From contig JBFWMB010000014.1 of NCBI GenBank assembly GCA_050251815.1, positions 4,311 through 68,310 of the forward strand: a stretch of DNA of 64,000 nt. The letters run 5' to 3'. Below, one piece after another: positions 8,443 through 17,599 of the stretch. The number at the start of each line of letters is the position of its first letter. Position 1 is the stretch's first letter. The stretch comes from GWE2-40-63 sp050251815. Lineage in GTDB: Bacteria; Bacteroidota; Bacteroidia; Bacteroidales; SZUA-534. The notes beneath the pieces were generated by a model. The model was not told the DNA's origin and searched no databases. It was given only the letters and a program-made list of their open reading frames with translations. A program made the position numbers and the translations under genes.

Positions 8443-9411
8443 TTATTTTAAATTGCTTAAGAATGATTTCACTTCAGTGTTGTATACTTCCGATTTTTCA
8501 AACATCATAAAATGGCCGCATTGAGGTACCATAACCAGTTTGCTGTTGGGAATCTTACTGGCTCCGTTTTCAGCAATTTCGCGAGTCCATCCGGGGTTTA
8601 AGTACCGATTGGGAATCAGGTTGTCGTTTTCGCCAAAAAATATGAGTGTGGGCACTTTAATATCCTGCAGGTAATTTAAAACCGGCTCATCCACCATGCC
8701 ATTTACCGATTGAACTACGGTATAGCAATAAGCATCAAAATCTTTGGCGGTACGCATTGATAAACGATCGGTAATCATAAATTCGGCATCTTGTGGCAAA
8801 CGGTAAAAATTGGTGGCCAGGTTATTCTGAATGGCTTCAGCGGTAGTTAAACGTACGCCGTCAAATGTCATGACATCGCGGAACCATTGTCGTTGTCCTT
8901 TGTTAAAATTTTCGAAGCCGGCTGGGTCTACTAAGATGAGCCCTTTTACCATTTCAGGGTATTTAAGGGCAGAGATCATGGAGATTTGTCCACCCATAGA
9001 GTGTCCTGAGAGGTAAACTTTGCCTAATCCAAGTTCTCTAACCAATTCGTTTACCACGGAAGCGTAAAAAGTCATTTTTCCACTGTGGGGTTGTTTGCTC
9101 GACTTGCCGTATCCAGGTAAATCAATTGAAATACAACGGTAGTCATTTTTCAGTATATCCACATTTTTAATCCAGGCTTGCAGGTAACTGCCCAGGCCGT
9201 GAATAAAAATGATGGTTTCCTTACCCTGACCTTGATCGGTGTAGGCAATATCGAATCCCGATTCAGGCAAGTGTACCTTTTTTACCGGGTCTTTATAAGT
9301 CATTTCATCCATTGATTTAAAATGCGCCAAGGAGGCATACGGGGTACTGCAACTATTCATGATTACAAGTGTGCAAGCAAATGCTATGATTGATACTATA
9401 TTCTTCATCAT
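8443..9411 (-). CDS. Alpha/beta-hydrolase lipoprotein
   Basis: A 322-residue protein with a lipobox (VIMNSCS), so it is predicted to be anchored to a membrane outside the cytoplasm. The fold is a classic alpha/beta hydrolase: oxyanion region IFIHGLGSYLQAW, nucleophile elbow GHSMGG, acid candidate in FFGENDNLIP and catalytic His in PQCGHFMMFE. It probably cleaves an ester. It sits between an outer-membrane barrel gene (16-bp gap) and a STAS-like gene (3-bp gap), downstream of a thiolase/CoA-transferase cluster. That context suggests it releases an acid that is then imported and activated; the substrate itself is inference. Confidence 0.85.
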   Translation of the reverse strand: MMKNIVSIIAFACTLVIMNSCSTPYASLAHFKSMDEMTYKDPVKKVHLPESGFDIAYTDQGQGKETIIFIHGLGSYLQAWIKNVDILKNDYRCISIDLPGYGKSSKQPHSGKMTFYASVVNELVRELGLGKVYLSGHSMGGQISMISALKYPEMVKGLILVDPAGFENFNKGQRQWFRDVMTFDGVRLTTAEAIQNNLATNFYRLPQDAEFMITDRLSMRTAKDFDAYCYTVVQSVNGMVDEPVLNYLQDIKVPTLIFFGENDNLIPNRYLNPGWTREIAENGASKIPNSKLVMVPQCGHFMMFEKSEVYNTEVKSFLSNLK

Positions 9412-9427
9412 ATTCTAATTTATTTTC

Positions 9428-11020
9428 CTAAAACATAAGCCATTTAAACACAACAAAAGCGGTCCAGGGATCGTGGGGGCGTGTAACAGAACCGCCATTT
9501 ACTGCACTTCCGTAGGAGCTTTGAGTGCTGTCGTAGAAATCGCCTAAAAACAGGTATGCTCCATGTAATTCAAGGCTCATATACGGTCCAAAATTGTAAG
9601 CTACATTTCCGTTCACTTCAGTTCCTATTAAATAACCGCCACCTGCAGGCTGTACATTACTTAAGGCCATGGCCGAACCAAGTTTGGCGTTCAGTTTATG
9701 TGGAATCAACCCCTTTGATACATTCAGATTAACGGATGTTAATCCGTAACCCATATTGGAGATGTCCATTATGGCAGGCGTAAAACGATTGACTACATTG
9801 CCGTGTGGCATCAGGATGTATGAGCCGGAACTGATGTAAATAGCACCCGGGGCGCCCCACTGATTTCCGGTAATTACCCCATTGTATTTTCCGTCTTGCA
9901 AGCCATTGGCATCGCCCGATGTGTACATGGCATCCAGGGTTACCGCATCATGCATTGTTTGGCCATAGCGATAGGATACCCGGAGGTTTCCTGCAAATCC
10001 AAAAATATCAGTGGCCCGGCTCCATTCATCGTCTGATATTGTTTGATGAGTTAGGGTGTCGGCATGTCCCAGGTTAAAATTCAGGAACCCGTTTACCATC
10101 CATTGGTCGAGCCAGTGTTCAGTGTTTCTGCCAAAGAAAGTTCCCAGCCAGAAAATATCAGCTTTGTAAGGTACATCGCCGTAAGCGAATTTGTAGGTGC
10201 CATTATGCACAGCCAATAAACTGTTAAGTCCTTGGCTTAAAAGCGAAACCCCCCCAGCACCGGAAGCCCGGTCGCGCATGTAATAAGCCGAACCGCCCAG
10301 TTTCCATTTCTTGGTAATGTCTTTTTCGCCGGTAAGTTCCATTAAGGTTACATCGTCATTCAATTGGATGTAGTTCTCGTATAACTTGTAATAGCCGGTT
10401 TTAATTCGAGAAAAGTCCCAGTCTTTGCGGACGGAGATTCCCACTCCATCGGTTCCGAAATAAGCCAATCGGTAACCAGTGGTGGTCATTTTATCGAACA
10501 TGGTTTTATAGGGATTATATGGGGTATCAAAGATACGTTGTAGCCCCAGGTTTATGTACCATCCTTTGGCCGGATGCAATTCCAGTTCCAGGTTTTGGGT
10601 TTGCAGGTTTACCTGGTCAGCCGAAAAACCACCTCCCATATTCCCCCCTACACCATAGGCTGCATCGCCCCAGGTCCAGTCCAGTTCAAAGGAAGCCCGC
10701 AGGGTAGCTTTGCTATTGAACAATTTGGGTTGATAAATGAAAAATGGAATCAATCGTTGTTCAATGTAACTGCTGGTGTATTTACTACTGGTGGTTGTAG
10801 TATTTCCTCCAAATAAGCGACCTACTACCTGCCCTTTTAAGAAGTCGTTTTTTGGATACATATTTGAGGTTACAGCCTGGTTGATGTAAAAAGCCAGAAC
10901 CTGGAACTCTTTATTGGCTTTTTCCGGAATTTCCCGGGTAAAGTATTGATTGGATGGATTCTGTGCCCAGTTGCTTATTACCATGAGGACCAAAAATCCA
11001 AAGCTAATCGCTTTTTTCAT
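9428..11020 (-). CDS. Outer-membrane beta-barrel protein, porin-like
   Basis: I place the start at 11020, giving 530 residues with signal peptide MKKAISFGFLVLMVISNWAQ. The rest alternates aromatic-rich amphipathic strands (LELELHPAKGWYINLGLQRI, NLRVSYRYGQTMHDAVTLDAMY) and ends in Phe (FVVFKWLMF), as outer-membrane barrels do. There is no TonB plug, so it is more likely a passive or specialised porin than a TonB receptor. The gene starts 37 bp after a strong hairpin terminator that follows the upstream lipoprotein gene, so its expression may depend on read-through. It precedes the hydrolase lipoprotein gene and could bring in the same substrate. Confidence 0.78.
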   Translation of the reverse strand: MKKAISFGFLVLMVISNWAQNPSNQYFTREIPEKANKEFQVLAFYINQAVTSNMYPKNDFLKGQVVGRLFGGNTTTTSSKYTSSYIEQRLIPFFIYQPKLFNSKATLRASFELDWTWGDAAYGVGGNMGGGFSADQVNLQTQNLELELHPAKGWYINLGLQRIFDTPYNPYKTMFDKMTTTGYRLAYFGTDGVGISVRKDWDFSRIKTGYYKLYENYIQLNDDVTLMELTGEKDITKKWKLGGSAYYMRDRASGAGGVSLLSQGLNSLLAVHNGTYKFAYGDVPYKADIFWLGTFFGRNTEHWLDQWMVNGFLNFNLGHADTLTHQTISDDEWSRATDIFGFAGNLRVSYRYGQTMHDAVTLDAMYTSGDANGLQDGKYNGVITGNQWGAPGAIYISSGSYILMPHGNVVNRFTPAIMDISNMGYGLTSVNLNVSKGLIPHKLNAKLGSAMALSNVQPAGGGYLIGTEVNGNVAYNFGPYMSLELHGAYLFLGDFYDSTQSSYGSAVNGGSVTRPHDPWTAFVVFKWLMF

Positions 11021-11056
11021 TGCCCTAATTCGGTTAAAATGTTTTTGAAAGAAAAT

Positions 11057-11096
11057 AAAAAAGTCAGCATAAAATATTATCATAGTTTATGCTGAC
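11057..11096 (-). terminator. Intra-locus terminator or attenuator
   Basis: An 11-bp perfect stem (GTCAGCATAAA at 11063-11073, TTTATGCTGAC at 11086-11096) with a 12-base loop is followed, in the minus direction, by TTTTTTATTTTCTTTC. It lies between the lipoprotein gene and the outer-membrane barrel gene, leaving only about 40 bp before the barrel start. Confidence 0.75.
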
Positions 11097-11113
11097 TCGG
11101 AGATAAGATTCAA

Positions 11114-11614
11114 TTATTTCTGAATTTTTACAAATTTTTGAATATTCATGTTTCCTAATGCTCCTCCACTGGTGCTTCCAAATCCTGCTTCAGCAGTTGG
11201 GGCTGTTCCTAAGGCAGGTTCTGTTTGAACTACTTCATAGGTCATGGTATATTCGCTTCCGGTTGCATTAATTTCGAAAATTCCTTCGCTGGTTACAGCA
11301 GTTGGAGTACTTTGATTTAATACAATGTTCCAAATTCCGTCAACGCTCGATTTTTCTTGGGTATAGGTGCCGTTAAAAGTGGTTTTTGCACCATTAGCGT
11401 ATGATTCTACCAAATAGGTATTGTTTGTTTCAAAATTTGCGTAGAGGGAATCAATTTCGAATGATACCAATAAAGGAGCCACATTATCACCTGAAGAATA
11501 CCATTCTCCAGCTATACCATCTGTTGATGGATTATAAGTTGTTTCCTCATCACTTTTTTCACAAGCAGTAAATGCTAAAGCAAATAACAAAATTATAGCT
11601 AATCCTTTTTTCAT
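11114..11614 (-). CDS. Small lipoprotein, lipocalin-like pattern
   Basis: A 166-residue protein with signal peptide and lipobox (ALAFTACEKSDEE). The body has Thr/Ser-rich strands with GIAGEWYSSGDN at the start and repeated strand-turn units (TFNGTYTQEKSSVDGIWNIVL, YTMTYEVVQTE). This resembles the calycin/lipocalin-like small lipoproteins common in Bacteroidota. No enzymatic motif is seen, and a ligand-binding role is possible. It lies 199 bp downstream of the KAS III genes and 93 bp upstream of the outer-membrane barrel gene, with a hairpin terminator after it. Confidence 0.65.
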   Translation of the reverse strand: MKKGLAIILLFALAFTACEKSDEETTYNPSTDGIAGEWYSSGDNVAPLLVSFEIDSLYANFETNNTYLVESYANGAKTTFNGTYTQEKSSVDGIWNIVLNQSTPTAVTSEGIFEINATGSEYTMTYEVVQTEPALGTAPTAEAGFGSTSGGALGNMNIQKFVKIQK

Positions 11615-11813
11615 AGCGGTAAAAATTTAAGTTTTTAAGTTTATTTTAAATTTTGAATATAAAACTAAGTAATAAAAATTGTGTGTTTTGGTCAACTTTT
11701 GGATAAATTACCCTGGGTTGACTGTGTTGGTTTTATTTTTAAAATATTTAATTAAATAACAATAAAACAGTTATATAAAGTATTAAATATATCGTATGAC
11801 TTATTGTGTTATT
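11615..11813. other. AT-rich spacer between the KAS III genes and the lipoprotein gene
   Basis: This 199-bp stretch has very low GC. An imperfect AT-rich inverted repeat (AAATAACAATAA at 11754-11765 against TTATTGTGTTATTT at 11801-11814) could form a weak terminator after the KAS III gene. I see no convincing TAnnTTTG box, although a promoter for the lipoprotein gene would be expected here. Confidence 0.4.
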
Positions 11814-12830
11814 TTAGCCCCATTTAATAACATTGGCTCCCCAAGCATAACCAATACCTGCAGCTATCATTGAAATAACAGTGCCATCTTTAATTTTTCC
11901 TTCTTTAAGTCCCAGGTGCAAAGAAAGTATCTGGTCAATTTGTCCTAAATGGCCGTAATTTTCTAAATACACAGTTTGTTCCATGGTTAAATCCAGCGAG
12001 TTTACCATGTATTCGTACATGGAACGTTTAAAATGCAGGCAAGCCAGGTAACTTAAATTGCTTTTGGCTAATCCGGATTTTTCAATGGCGCGATCAATGC
12101 AATGCATCCAGTTATCCATTGACACCTCGTTTAAGCGATCTTTCATATGTTTTTCGTCGAATACCCGAAGTGATTTATATGCTTGGGATGCATTCTCGCA
12201 GGTAACCGGATTTATGGTTCCTCCAAATTCAACCGCTACATCGCGCGCCAGTGAACCATCAGTCATGATATGTGTGCCCAGCAATAAATTACGATCCATT
12301 CCTGTCTTCATAATTAGCGCACCTGCACCAGCTGAAAGATTGTACATAAATGAAACCGAAGGATCGGTAAAGTCGATGAAGTCGCCGTTACGGTAACCCC
12401 CAACTATCATTACCGTGTTGATATCTTCGTCTGCAATCATCATGTCTTTGGCCATTTTCATCCCGGCTACCGTGGTTCCGCAACGCTGCTGAATGTCAAT
12501 AGCCCAGGCGTTAGTGGCGCCAATTTGCTCCTGGATGTAAATACCTGAAGTGGTTAATGGATATTCTTTCCATTCTTCGCCAATACACAAAATCAGGTCA
12601 ATTTCTTTGGCATCGACACCTGTGTTTTTTAAGCAATCCATGGCAGCTTTTACGCCCATTTCCTGGGTTCCGTCTTCGGGACCGGGAATTACAATTTCCT
12701 GAATACCTAATTTACTGATTATGGCATCCTCAGTCCATTTGCCCTGGGTTGCTTCCGAAATTTCCCGGGCAGTCATCCGTTGTTGAGGGATGTAAATACC
12801 CGTTCCTACAATTCCTATATTATGTTTCAT
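11814..12830 (-). CDS. KAS III-like condensing enzyme with altered triad (Cys-His-His)
   Basis: A 338-residue thiolase-superfamily protein of FabH length. The nucleophile is kept as Cys117 (DIQQRCGTTVAGM) and the catalytic His as His266 (YLACLHFKRS). In a gapless match to the FabH segment DRHGNTSAAS, the Asn of the Cys-His-Asn triad is replaced by His294 (ENYGHLGQID). This is therefore not housekeeping FabH. Loss of the Asn with Cys and His retained recalls PqsC-type enzymes. It lies 14 bp downstream of a second, more degenerate KAS III gene, so the two products may form a heteromer. The neighbours are CoA-transferase, symporter, dehydrogenase and thiolase genes, which suggests acyl-CoA rather than acyl-ACP chemistry (inference). 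Confidence 0.85.
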   Translation of the reverse strand: MKHNIGIVGTGIYIPQQRMTAREISEATQGKWTEDAIISKLGIQEIVIPGPEDGTQEMGVKAAMDCLKNTGVDAKEIDLILCIGEEWKEYPLTTSGIYIQEQIGATNAWAIDIQQRCGTTVAGMKMAKDMMIADEDINTVMIVGGYRNGDFIDFTDPSVSFMYNLSAGAGALIMKTGMDRNLLLGTHIMTDGSLARDVAVEFGGTINPVTCENASQAYKSLRVFDEKHMKDRLNEVSMDNWMHCIDRAIEKSGLAKSNLSYLACLHFKRSMYEYMVNSLDLTMEQTVYLENYGHLGQIDQILSLHLGLKEGKIKDGTVISMIAAGIGYAWGANVIKWG

Positions 12831-12844
12831 TACAATAAATCAAT

Positions 12845-13852
12845 TTAGTAAATAAACAGGTTGCTTCCCACAGCCAGTCCGGCTCCGGAAGCCATAAAAA
12901 CCACTTTGTCGCCCCGCTTTATTTTGCCGTCTTTTATGGCGTGATGAAAGGCCATGGGTACACAACCGGAACCGGTATATCCGTATTTATCCATCACAAA
13001 AGTGGTTTTCGAAAGCGGTTGGTTCAGCTCTTCCATTACTTTAACAATCACCGATTTGTTGATTTGGGTGAAGATGAAATGATCTACTTCATTCACGTCA
13101 ATCTGGTGATTGTTAAGTAATTGCTTTACAACCATTGGCCAAAGACGCACATTGCGATCGCCCGGCAAAGGTTTTAAACTTAACAGGCCCTGTTGGTTTG
13201 CGTCCAAAACGTTTTTGGTTACCGGTTGGTGTGCACCACCGGCATAGATTCCGATAAAGTCCCATTGGGTGCCATCAGCTAATTGCTGACCGCCAATGTA
13301 TGCCGATTGATTGGTTTCGTCGCGTTCAATCACCACAGCTCCGGCACCATCGGCAAAAATGGGGTAAGAGAAATTGTCGTCTTTACGGATGAAAGCCGGC
13401 ATGTTGTAAACGCCAATCACTACCGCATATTTAATGGCAGGATTTGAAGCCAGGATGCGAACTGCATTATCGTAAGCAATGGCAAAACTGGCACATGAGG
13501 CATTGACATCAAAAGCGGCACACCATTTTTCAGTACCTTGTAAACGGCCCTGAACTACAATGGCTGTGGCCGGGGAAATGAATTCCGGTGTATCGGTTCC
13601 CACCATAACCAAACCCAACTCATCTGCAGAAATGCCAGCATCCTCCATGGCAGCCTGGGCCGCTTTGGTGGCAAAATCGGCGGTGCTTTCTTTTATGTTT
13701 TGCAAATGCGCTATATGACGATGGGTAATACCAATCTTATTTTTAAATTTTTCGTCGTCGAAGGTGATGCCGGTTAGCTGCATTAGTTCCTGGTTGCTAA
13801 TGGGTGATCCAGGGGCGTATAATCCGGTTCCTTTAATTTTTACAGGTAACAT
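12845..13852 (-). CDS. KAS III-like protein lacking catalytic His and Asn
   Basis: A 335-residue thiolase-superfamily protein with the FabH layout. Cys120 is present in DVNASCASFAIAYDNA and the end SGAGLAVGSNLFIY is normal. In place of FabH VPHQAN it has IFTQIN (Thr262 for His), and in place of YGNTSAAS it has YGYTGSGC (Tyr292 for Asn). The surrounding residues align without gaps. With only the Cys left it should not decarboxylate malonyl thioesters in the usual way. It could transfer acyl groups, act as a partner subunit, or do different chemistry. It starts 10 bp after the CoA-transferase gene and is followed 14 bp later by the other KAS III gene, so it is co-transcribed. Confidence 0.85.
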   Translation of the reverse strand: MLPVKIKGTGLYAPGSPISNQELMQLTGITFDDEKFKNKIGITHRHIAHLQNIKESTADFATKAAQAAMEDAGISADELGLVMVGTDTPEFISPATAIVVQGRLQGTEKWCAAFDVNASCASFAIAYDNAVRILASNPAIKYAVVIGVYNMPAFIRKDDNFSYPIFADGAGAVVIERDETNQSAYIGGQQLADGTQWDFIGIYAGGAHQPVTKNVLDANQQGLLSLKPLPGDRNVRLWPMVVKQLLNNHQIDVNEVDHFIFTQINKSVIVKVMEELNQPLSKTTFVMDKYGYTGSGCVPMAFHHAIKDGKIKRGDKVVFMASGAGLAVGSNLFIY

Positions 13853-13862
13853 AATTCAAATT

Positions 13863-15173
13863 TTACAAGTATCCCATTTTTATTGCCTGCTCGGTTAACG
13901 ATTCCCTGAAATCAGGATGCGCAATAGAAATTAACGCACGGGTCCGTTCTTTTACCGTTAACCCGGTTAAGCGAACAGAGCCCCATTCCGTAACAATATA
14001 GTCCGTATGGCTACGATGCAGGGTCACCGCAGTGCCTTCCGGCAAGACGGGTACAATGGTTGATATTTTTCCTTTTTTTGCGGTGGCGCGACAGGCAATA
14101 ATTGATTTCCCCAAACCGTCGAAACCTTCAATAGCTCCAACGGCGGTGTCGGTTTGGCCTCCGGTTCCTGAATATTGATTAATTCCAATGGATTCGCTGG
14201 CTACCTGACCGGTAAAATCGACCATGATGCAGGTGTTGATGGAAACCATTTTTGAGTTTTGCCTGATTAAACAAGGATCGTTGGCAAACTTGCCCCGAAT
14301 AAATTCAATAGAAGGATTGTTGTGTAACCATTGGTACATTTTCTCAGAACCCATGGCAAAAGTACACACGAATTTCCCGTTGTAAACGGCTTTTGCTTTG
14401 TTGGTTATCACGCCTTGGTCGTATAATTCCATCATGGAATCGACAAACATTTCGGTGTGTACACCCAAATCCTTTTTGCCTTTTAATGAAAGGGCAGCTG
14501 CATTGGGAATTTCACCAATTCCCAGTTGAATGGTTGAACCATCTTCCACCAGGTTGGCAATATTTTCGCCAATTTTCAATGCTTCTTCATCCGGCTGTGG
14601 CGATGGAAGCGTAGGCGGCACCTGGTGGTGTTCTACAAAAAAATCCACCTCGCTGATGTGCACATGGGTATCCCCGAACGTACGGGGTAATTGATTATTT
14701 ACTTCCAATACGGAAATTTCTGCATTTTCCAGAATGTCTTTTTCATAAGTGATTCCCAACGACAAGGAAACAAAACCTTTTTCATCGGGTGGGGTACAGG
14801 TTCCCACAAATAGATGGGGTTTGCGCACTTTCATCCGGTCGGTGGCGGCCCGGTGCAACATGTTTGGAACATAGGTTACGGTTCCGGCTCCTTCGGCAAT
14901 CGCCTGGCGTGAGCCTGGCGCATGAAACCAGCTACATAATTCAAAATGACCTTTCATTTCAGGTTTCATGTAAAATTCGTAAGGTTTCAGGGTAAGTACC
15001 GAAAATACATTTACATTTTCGACCCGGTCCTTAGCCAGGTGAAATTTGCTCATGCAGCCTTGAGGTTCCGAAGCACACTGGGCCACAATAATGTCCGAGT
15101 TGCTTTGGATTAAATCAGCTACCTTATCGGTAGTTATTAATTTGCTTTGGTATAATTTATCTAGATCTTTCAT
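13863..15173 (-). CDS. Acetyl-CoA hydrolase/CoA-transferase family protein
   Basis: A 436-residue protein of the family that contains 4-hydroxybutyrate and butyryl-CoA:acetate CoA-transferases. The N-terminal domain has LFVGTCTPPDEKGFVSLSLG. The C-terminal domain has the glycine-rich QLGIGEIPNAAA and the catalytic glutamate Glu241 in LGVHTEMFVDSMMELYDQG, which forms the glutamyl-CoA intermediate in this family. It would activate a carboxylic acid by moving CoA from acetyl-CoA or a similar donor. It lies between a solute symporter (7-bp gap) and a KAS III gene (10-bp gap), so the likely substrate is whatever acid that transporter imports. Confidence 0.88.
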   Translation of the reverse strand: MKDLDKLYQSKLITTDKVADLIQSNSDIIVAQCASEPQGCMSKFHLAKDRVENVNVFSVLTLKPYEFYMKPEMKGHFELCSWFHAPGSRQAIAEGAGTVTYVPNMLHRAATDRMKVRKPHLFVGTCTPPDEKGFVSLSLGITYEKDILENAEISVLEVNNQLPRTFGDTHVHISEVDFFVEHHQVPPTLPSPQPDEEALKIGENIANLVEDGSTIQLGIGEIPNAAALSLKGKKDLGVHTEMFVDSMMELYDQGVITNKAKAVYNGKFVCTFAMGSEKMYQWLHNNPSIEFIRGKFANDPCLIRQNSKMVSINTCIMVDFTGQVASESIGINQYSGTGGQTDTAVGAIEGFDGLGKSIIACRATAKKGKISTIVPVLPEGTAVTLHRSHTDYIVTEWGSVRLTGLTVKERTRALISIAHPDFRESLTEQAIKMGYL

Positions 15174-15180
15174 ATAGATT

Positions 15181-16731
15181 TTACGATTGTTTGCTATGTA
15201 ATTTTGATGCTCCCAGCAAAATCAAACCGGTTATCAGTGATAAGATGATTGCTGAAGAAGCAGCAATTGCAGGATTTCGTACCGATCCTTGCAAAAAGAC
15301 ATCAAAGGCGCCAAAATGAATGCCTTTGGCAACCAAAACCGGCAGAAAATAATATACGCCAAAATGGGTTACTGTAGCTACAATAGCAGCAGTAAAAGGA
15401 ATCCAGGCTTTTACTTCCTTCATGAAAATACCCATTAAAATAGGAATGAAAATGATGGAAAAATAAGCGTAAACTCCATTTTGCGCCAGTATGGCTACGC
15501 TAAGTTTTGGATGTAGCAATTGGTCGCGCGACATAAAAAATGCTACGATTGCCATAACTACAATGGTGATTTTATTCAGGCGAATGTATTTGGCATCGGA
15601 AAGGTTCTTTTTGTCACCCCACAGTGGTTTGATTAAATCGTTGGAAATACTGGAGCTTAAACTTTGAATCAGCCCTTCGAGGGTAGATAAACCAGCCGAA
15701 ACCAATCCCATAATTACCAGTAATCCAACCAAAGTTGCCACGGTTCCATTGGAAAATACTTTTACCACATAGTTAGGAATGATGCTGTCAGTCATCATAC
15801 GCTCACCATTGAGGCTTAAATCAGGAAATTCAATGCGCGCATACAGGCCGGCAATTACCACGGAAAAGAATAAGAGTTCTACCACAATGGCAGTTACCAG
15901 GAATTTGTTTACATCGCTTTCTTTTTTCAATAACAACGATTTGGTAATGATGTGTGGTTGACAAACCACGGCAATCCCAATAATGATTTGCGCAAAAGCT
16001 ATTTCATAAAAGTTTCGGAAAAGGGGACTGTGTGCGTTGGTGTTTTTTGTCAAAGCAGGATCTATGGTTGCCAGTTTTTGGAAAAATCCGCTAAAACCGT
16101 CCTGAAAATGGGAAAAGCCGGAGAAGATGAGAATGACTGCTACCACTATCATAATGCTCGATTGTATCATGTTGGTGTACACCATGGAATTGGCACCACC
16201 AAACATCATGTATCCAAACACAAAAAGAATAACAGCAGCCAGGGTATATACTTCGTTGACGTTTAAGGCGCTTGAAAATACTTTGGTTATGGCAACCAGG
16301 ATAAGCACAATGAAAGTGATTAACAATACCGATAAAAAAGCAATGAATAAGGCAAAATTATTGCTTTGGAAACGTTTGCCTATCCAGCTCGCTAAAGAGA
16401 CAGCACTTACTGATTCGCCATAACGCCGGAAACTTTTGGTTAAAACAGCCAGTGAAACAACGGTAGCCAATGGAAAGAATAATCCAAAAGATAACACGCC
16501 ACTCCAGCCATACGTTGCAATGAGTCCCGGATTAATAACAAAAGTAGCGGCACTGGTCATGGCGGCAGCAAGCGATAGACCAACAAATACCGGTGAAAAA
16601 CTTACATTTCCTACGGCATAGTCTTTCATACTTTTTATTCGGGAGGCTCCTTTAATTACAAAATAGATAATGGCGGAAGCATAAAGGATAATTAAAATCC
16701 AGGTTCCAATTACTTGTCCTGTTGTTGCCAT
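15181..16731 (-). CDS. Sodium:solute symporter (SSF family)
   Basis: A 516-residue polytopic inner-membrane protein with about 13 hydrophobic helices. It shows the SSF pattern of sodium symporters: N-terminal MKDYAVGNVSFSPVFVGLSLAAAMTSAATF, the central AFAQIIIGIAVVCQPHIITKSLLLK, and GLVSAGLSTLEGLIQSLSSSISNDL near helix 8. Members carry sugars, amino acids, acetate or other monocarboxylates. The CoA-transferase gene directly downstream suggests a carboxylate (inference). A 105-bp gap separates it from the dehydrogenase gene upstream, the largest gap among the six metabolic genes. Confidence 0.88.
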   Translation of the reverse strand: MATTGQVIGTWILIILYASAIIYFVIKGASRIKSMKDYAVGNVSFSPVFVGLSLAAAMTSAATFVINPGLIATYGWSGVLSFGLFFPLATVVSLAVLTKSFRRYGESVSAVSLASWIGKRFQSNNFALFIAFLSVLLITFIVLILVAITKVFSSALNVNEVYTLAAVILFVFGYMMFGGANSMVYTNMIQSSIMIVVAVILIFSGFSHFQDGFSGFFQKLATIDPALTKNTNAHSPLFRNFYEIAFAQIIIGIAVVCQPHIITKSLLLKKESDVNKFLVTAIVVELLFFSVVIAGLYARIEFPDLSLNGERMMTDSIIPNYVVKVFSNGTVATLVGLLVIMGLVSAGLSTLEGLIQSLSSSISNDLIKPLWGDKKNLSDAKYIRLNKITIVVMAIVAFFMSRDQLLHPKLSVAILAQNGVYAYFSIIFIPILMGIFMKEVKAWIPFTAAIVATVTHFGVYYFLPVLVAKGIHFGAFDVFLQGSVRNPAIAASSAIILSLITGLILLGASKLHSKQS

Positions 16732-16836
16732 TGAAGGTTTGTTTTAGTTAAAGATAATGAAAAATAATGCGGTCCAAAAGACTCACAAAATAAAGAACTT
16801 TGGAGAATTTTGGACAGCATTTGTAACAGGGTTTAA

Positions 16837-17580
16837 TTAAATGGTTATTCCACCATCGACGCTCAGTACAGTTCCATTGATATAAGCAGCTTCGTCGCTG
16901 GCAAGGAATAAATATGCTGATGCAATTTCTTCTGGTAATCCCAAACGGCCCACAGGAACTTTGTTTTCCATGGCTTTTAGTACATCTTCGGGCATCTTTT
17001 TAACCATCTCCGTAGCAATGAATCCGGGAGCTACTGCATTTACTGTAATACCTTTGCGTCCGAGTTCTTTTCCCCAGGTTTTGGTCATGCCAATTAAACC
17101 GGCTTTGGTAGCTACATAATTGGTTTGTCCAAAGTTACCATAAAGGGCCACTACGGATGAAGTGTTAATGATACGGCCATAGGTTTTTTCTACCATGTAG
17201 GCACTAACACATTTGGTACAGTTGAAAACACCGGTAAGGTTCACATCGATAACGTCCTGCCATTGCTGGGGAGTCATTTTTTTCAAGGTCGAGTCGCGGG
17301 TAATTCCGGCATTGTTAACCAAAATGTCAATAGTCCCATAGGTTTCAAAAGCTTGTTGAGCTGCTTTTTCTACTTCTTCGAACTGGGCGGTATTCACTTT
17401 AGCAAAAGCTGCCTTTCCACCGCTTTTTAGAATTTCGGATACGGTTTCATCGCCTTTGGCTTCGTTCATATCCCAGATTATTACGGTTGCACCTTCGGCT
17501 GCGAATTTTTTTGCGGCTGCTTTTCCAATTCCGTCCGCTCCACCGGTAATAATGGCTATTTTATTTTCTATGCGTTTCAT
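16837..17580 (-). CDS. SDR-family 3-hydroxyacyl/3-oxoacyl oxidoreductase, FabG/PhaB-like
   Basis: The start at 17580 gives 247 residues; a longer frame to 17673 overlaps the thiolase gene and is unlikely. It has the cofactor loop TGGADGIGK (12-20), NNAG (89-92), and catalytic Ser141/142, Tyr155 and Lys159 in NTSSVV and YVATK. The end NGTVLSVDGGITI is typical of FabG and acetoacetyl-CoA reductases. An Asp (Asp37) ends the second strand (VIIWDMNE). In classical SDRs this favours NAD(H), which would suit oxidation of a 3-hydroxyacyl-CoA. The gene lies 19 bp downstream of the thiolase gene, so the pair probably interconvert 3-hydroxybutyryl-CoA, acetoacetyl-CoA and acetyl-CoA. Confidence 0.88.
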   Translation of the reverse strand: MKRIENKIAIITGGADGIGKAAAKKFAAEGATVIIWDMNEAKGDETVSEILKSGGKAAFAKVNTAQFEEVEKAAQQAFETYGTIDILVNNAGITRDSTLKKMTPQQWQDVIDVNLTGVFNCTKCVSAYMVEKTYGRIINTSSVVALYGNFGQTNYVATKAGLIGMTKTWGKELGRKGITVNAVAPGFIATEMVKKMPEDVLKAMENKVPVGRLGLPEEIASAYLFLASDEAAYINGTVLSVDGGITI

Positions 17581-17599
17581 TTGATTTATATTTAAAGGT

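Noticed and set aside
11814..13852. PqsBC-type quinolone synthesis
   Set aside because: No PqsA- or PqsD-like genes are near; the CoA-transferase and thiolase context differs.
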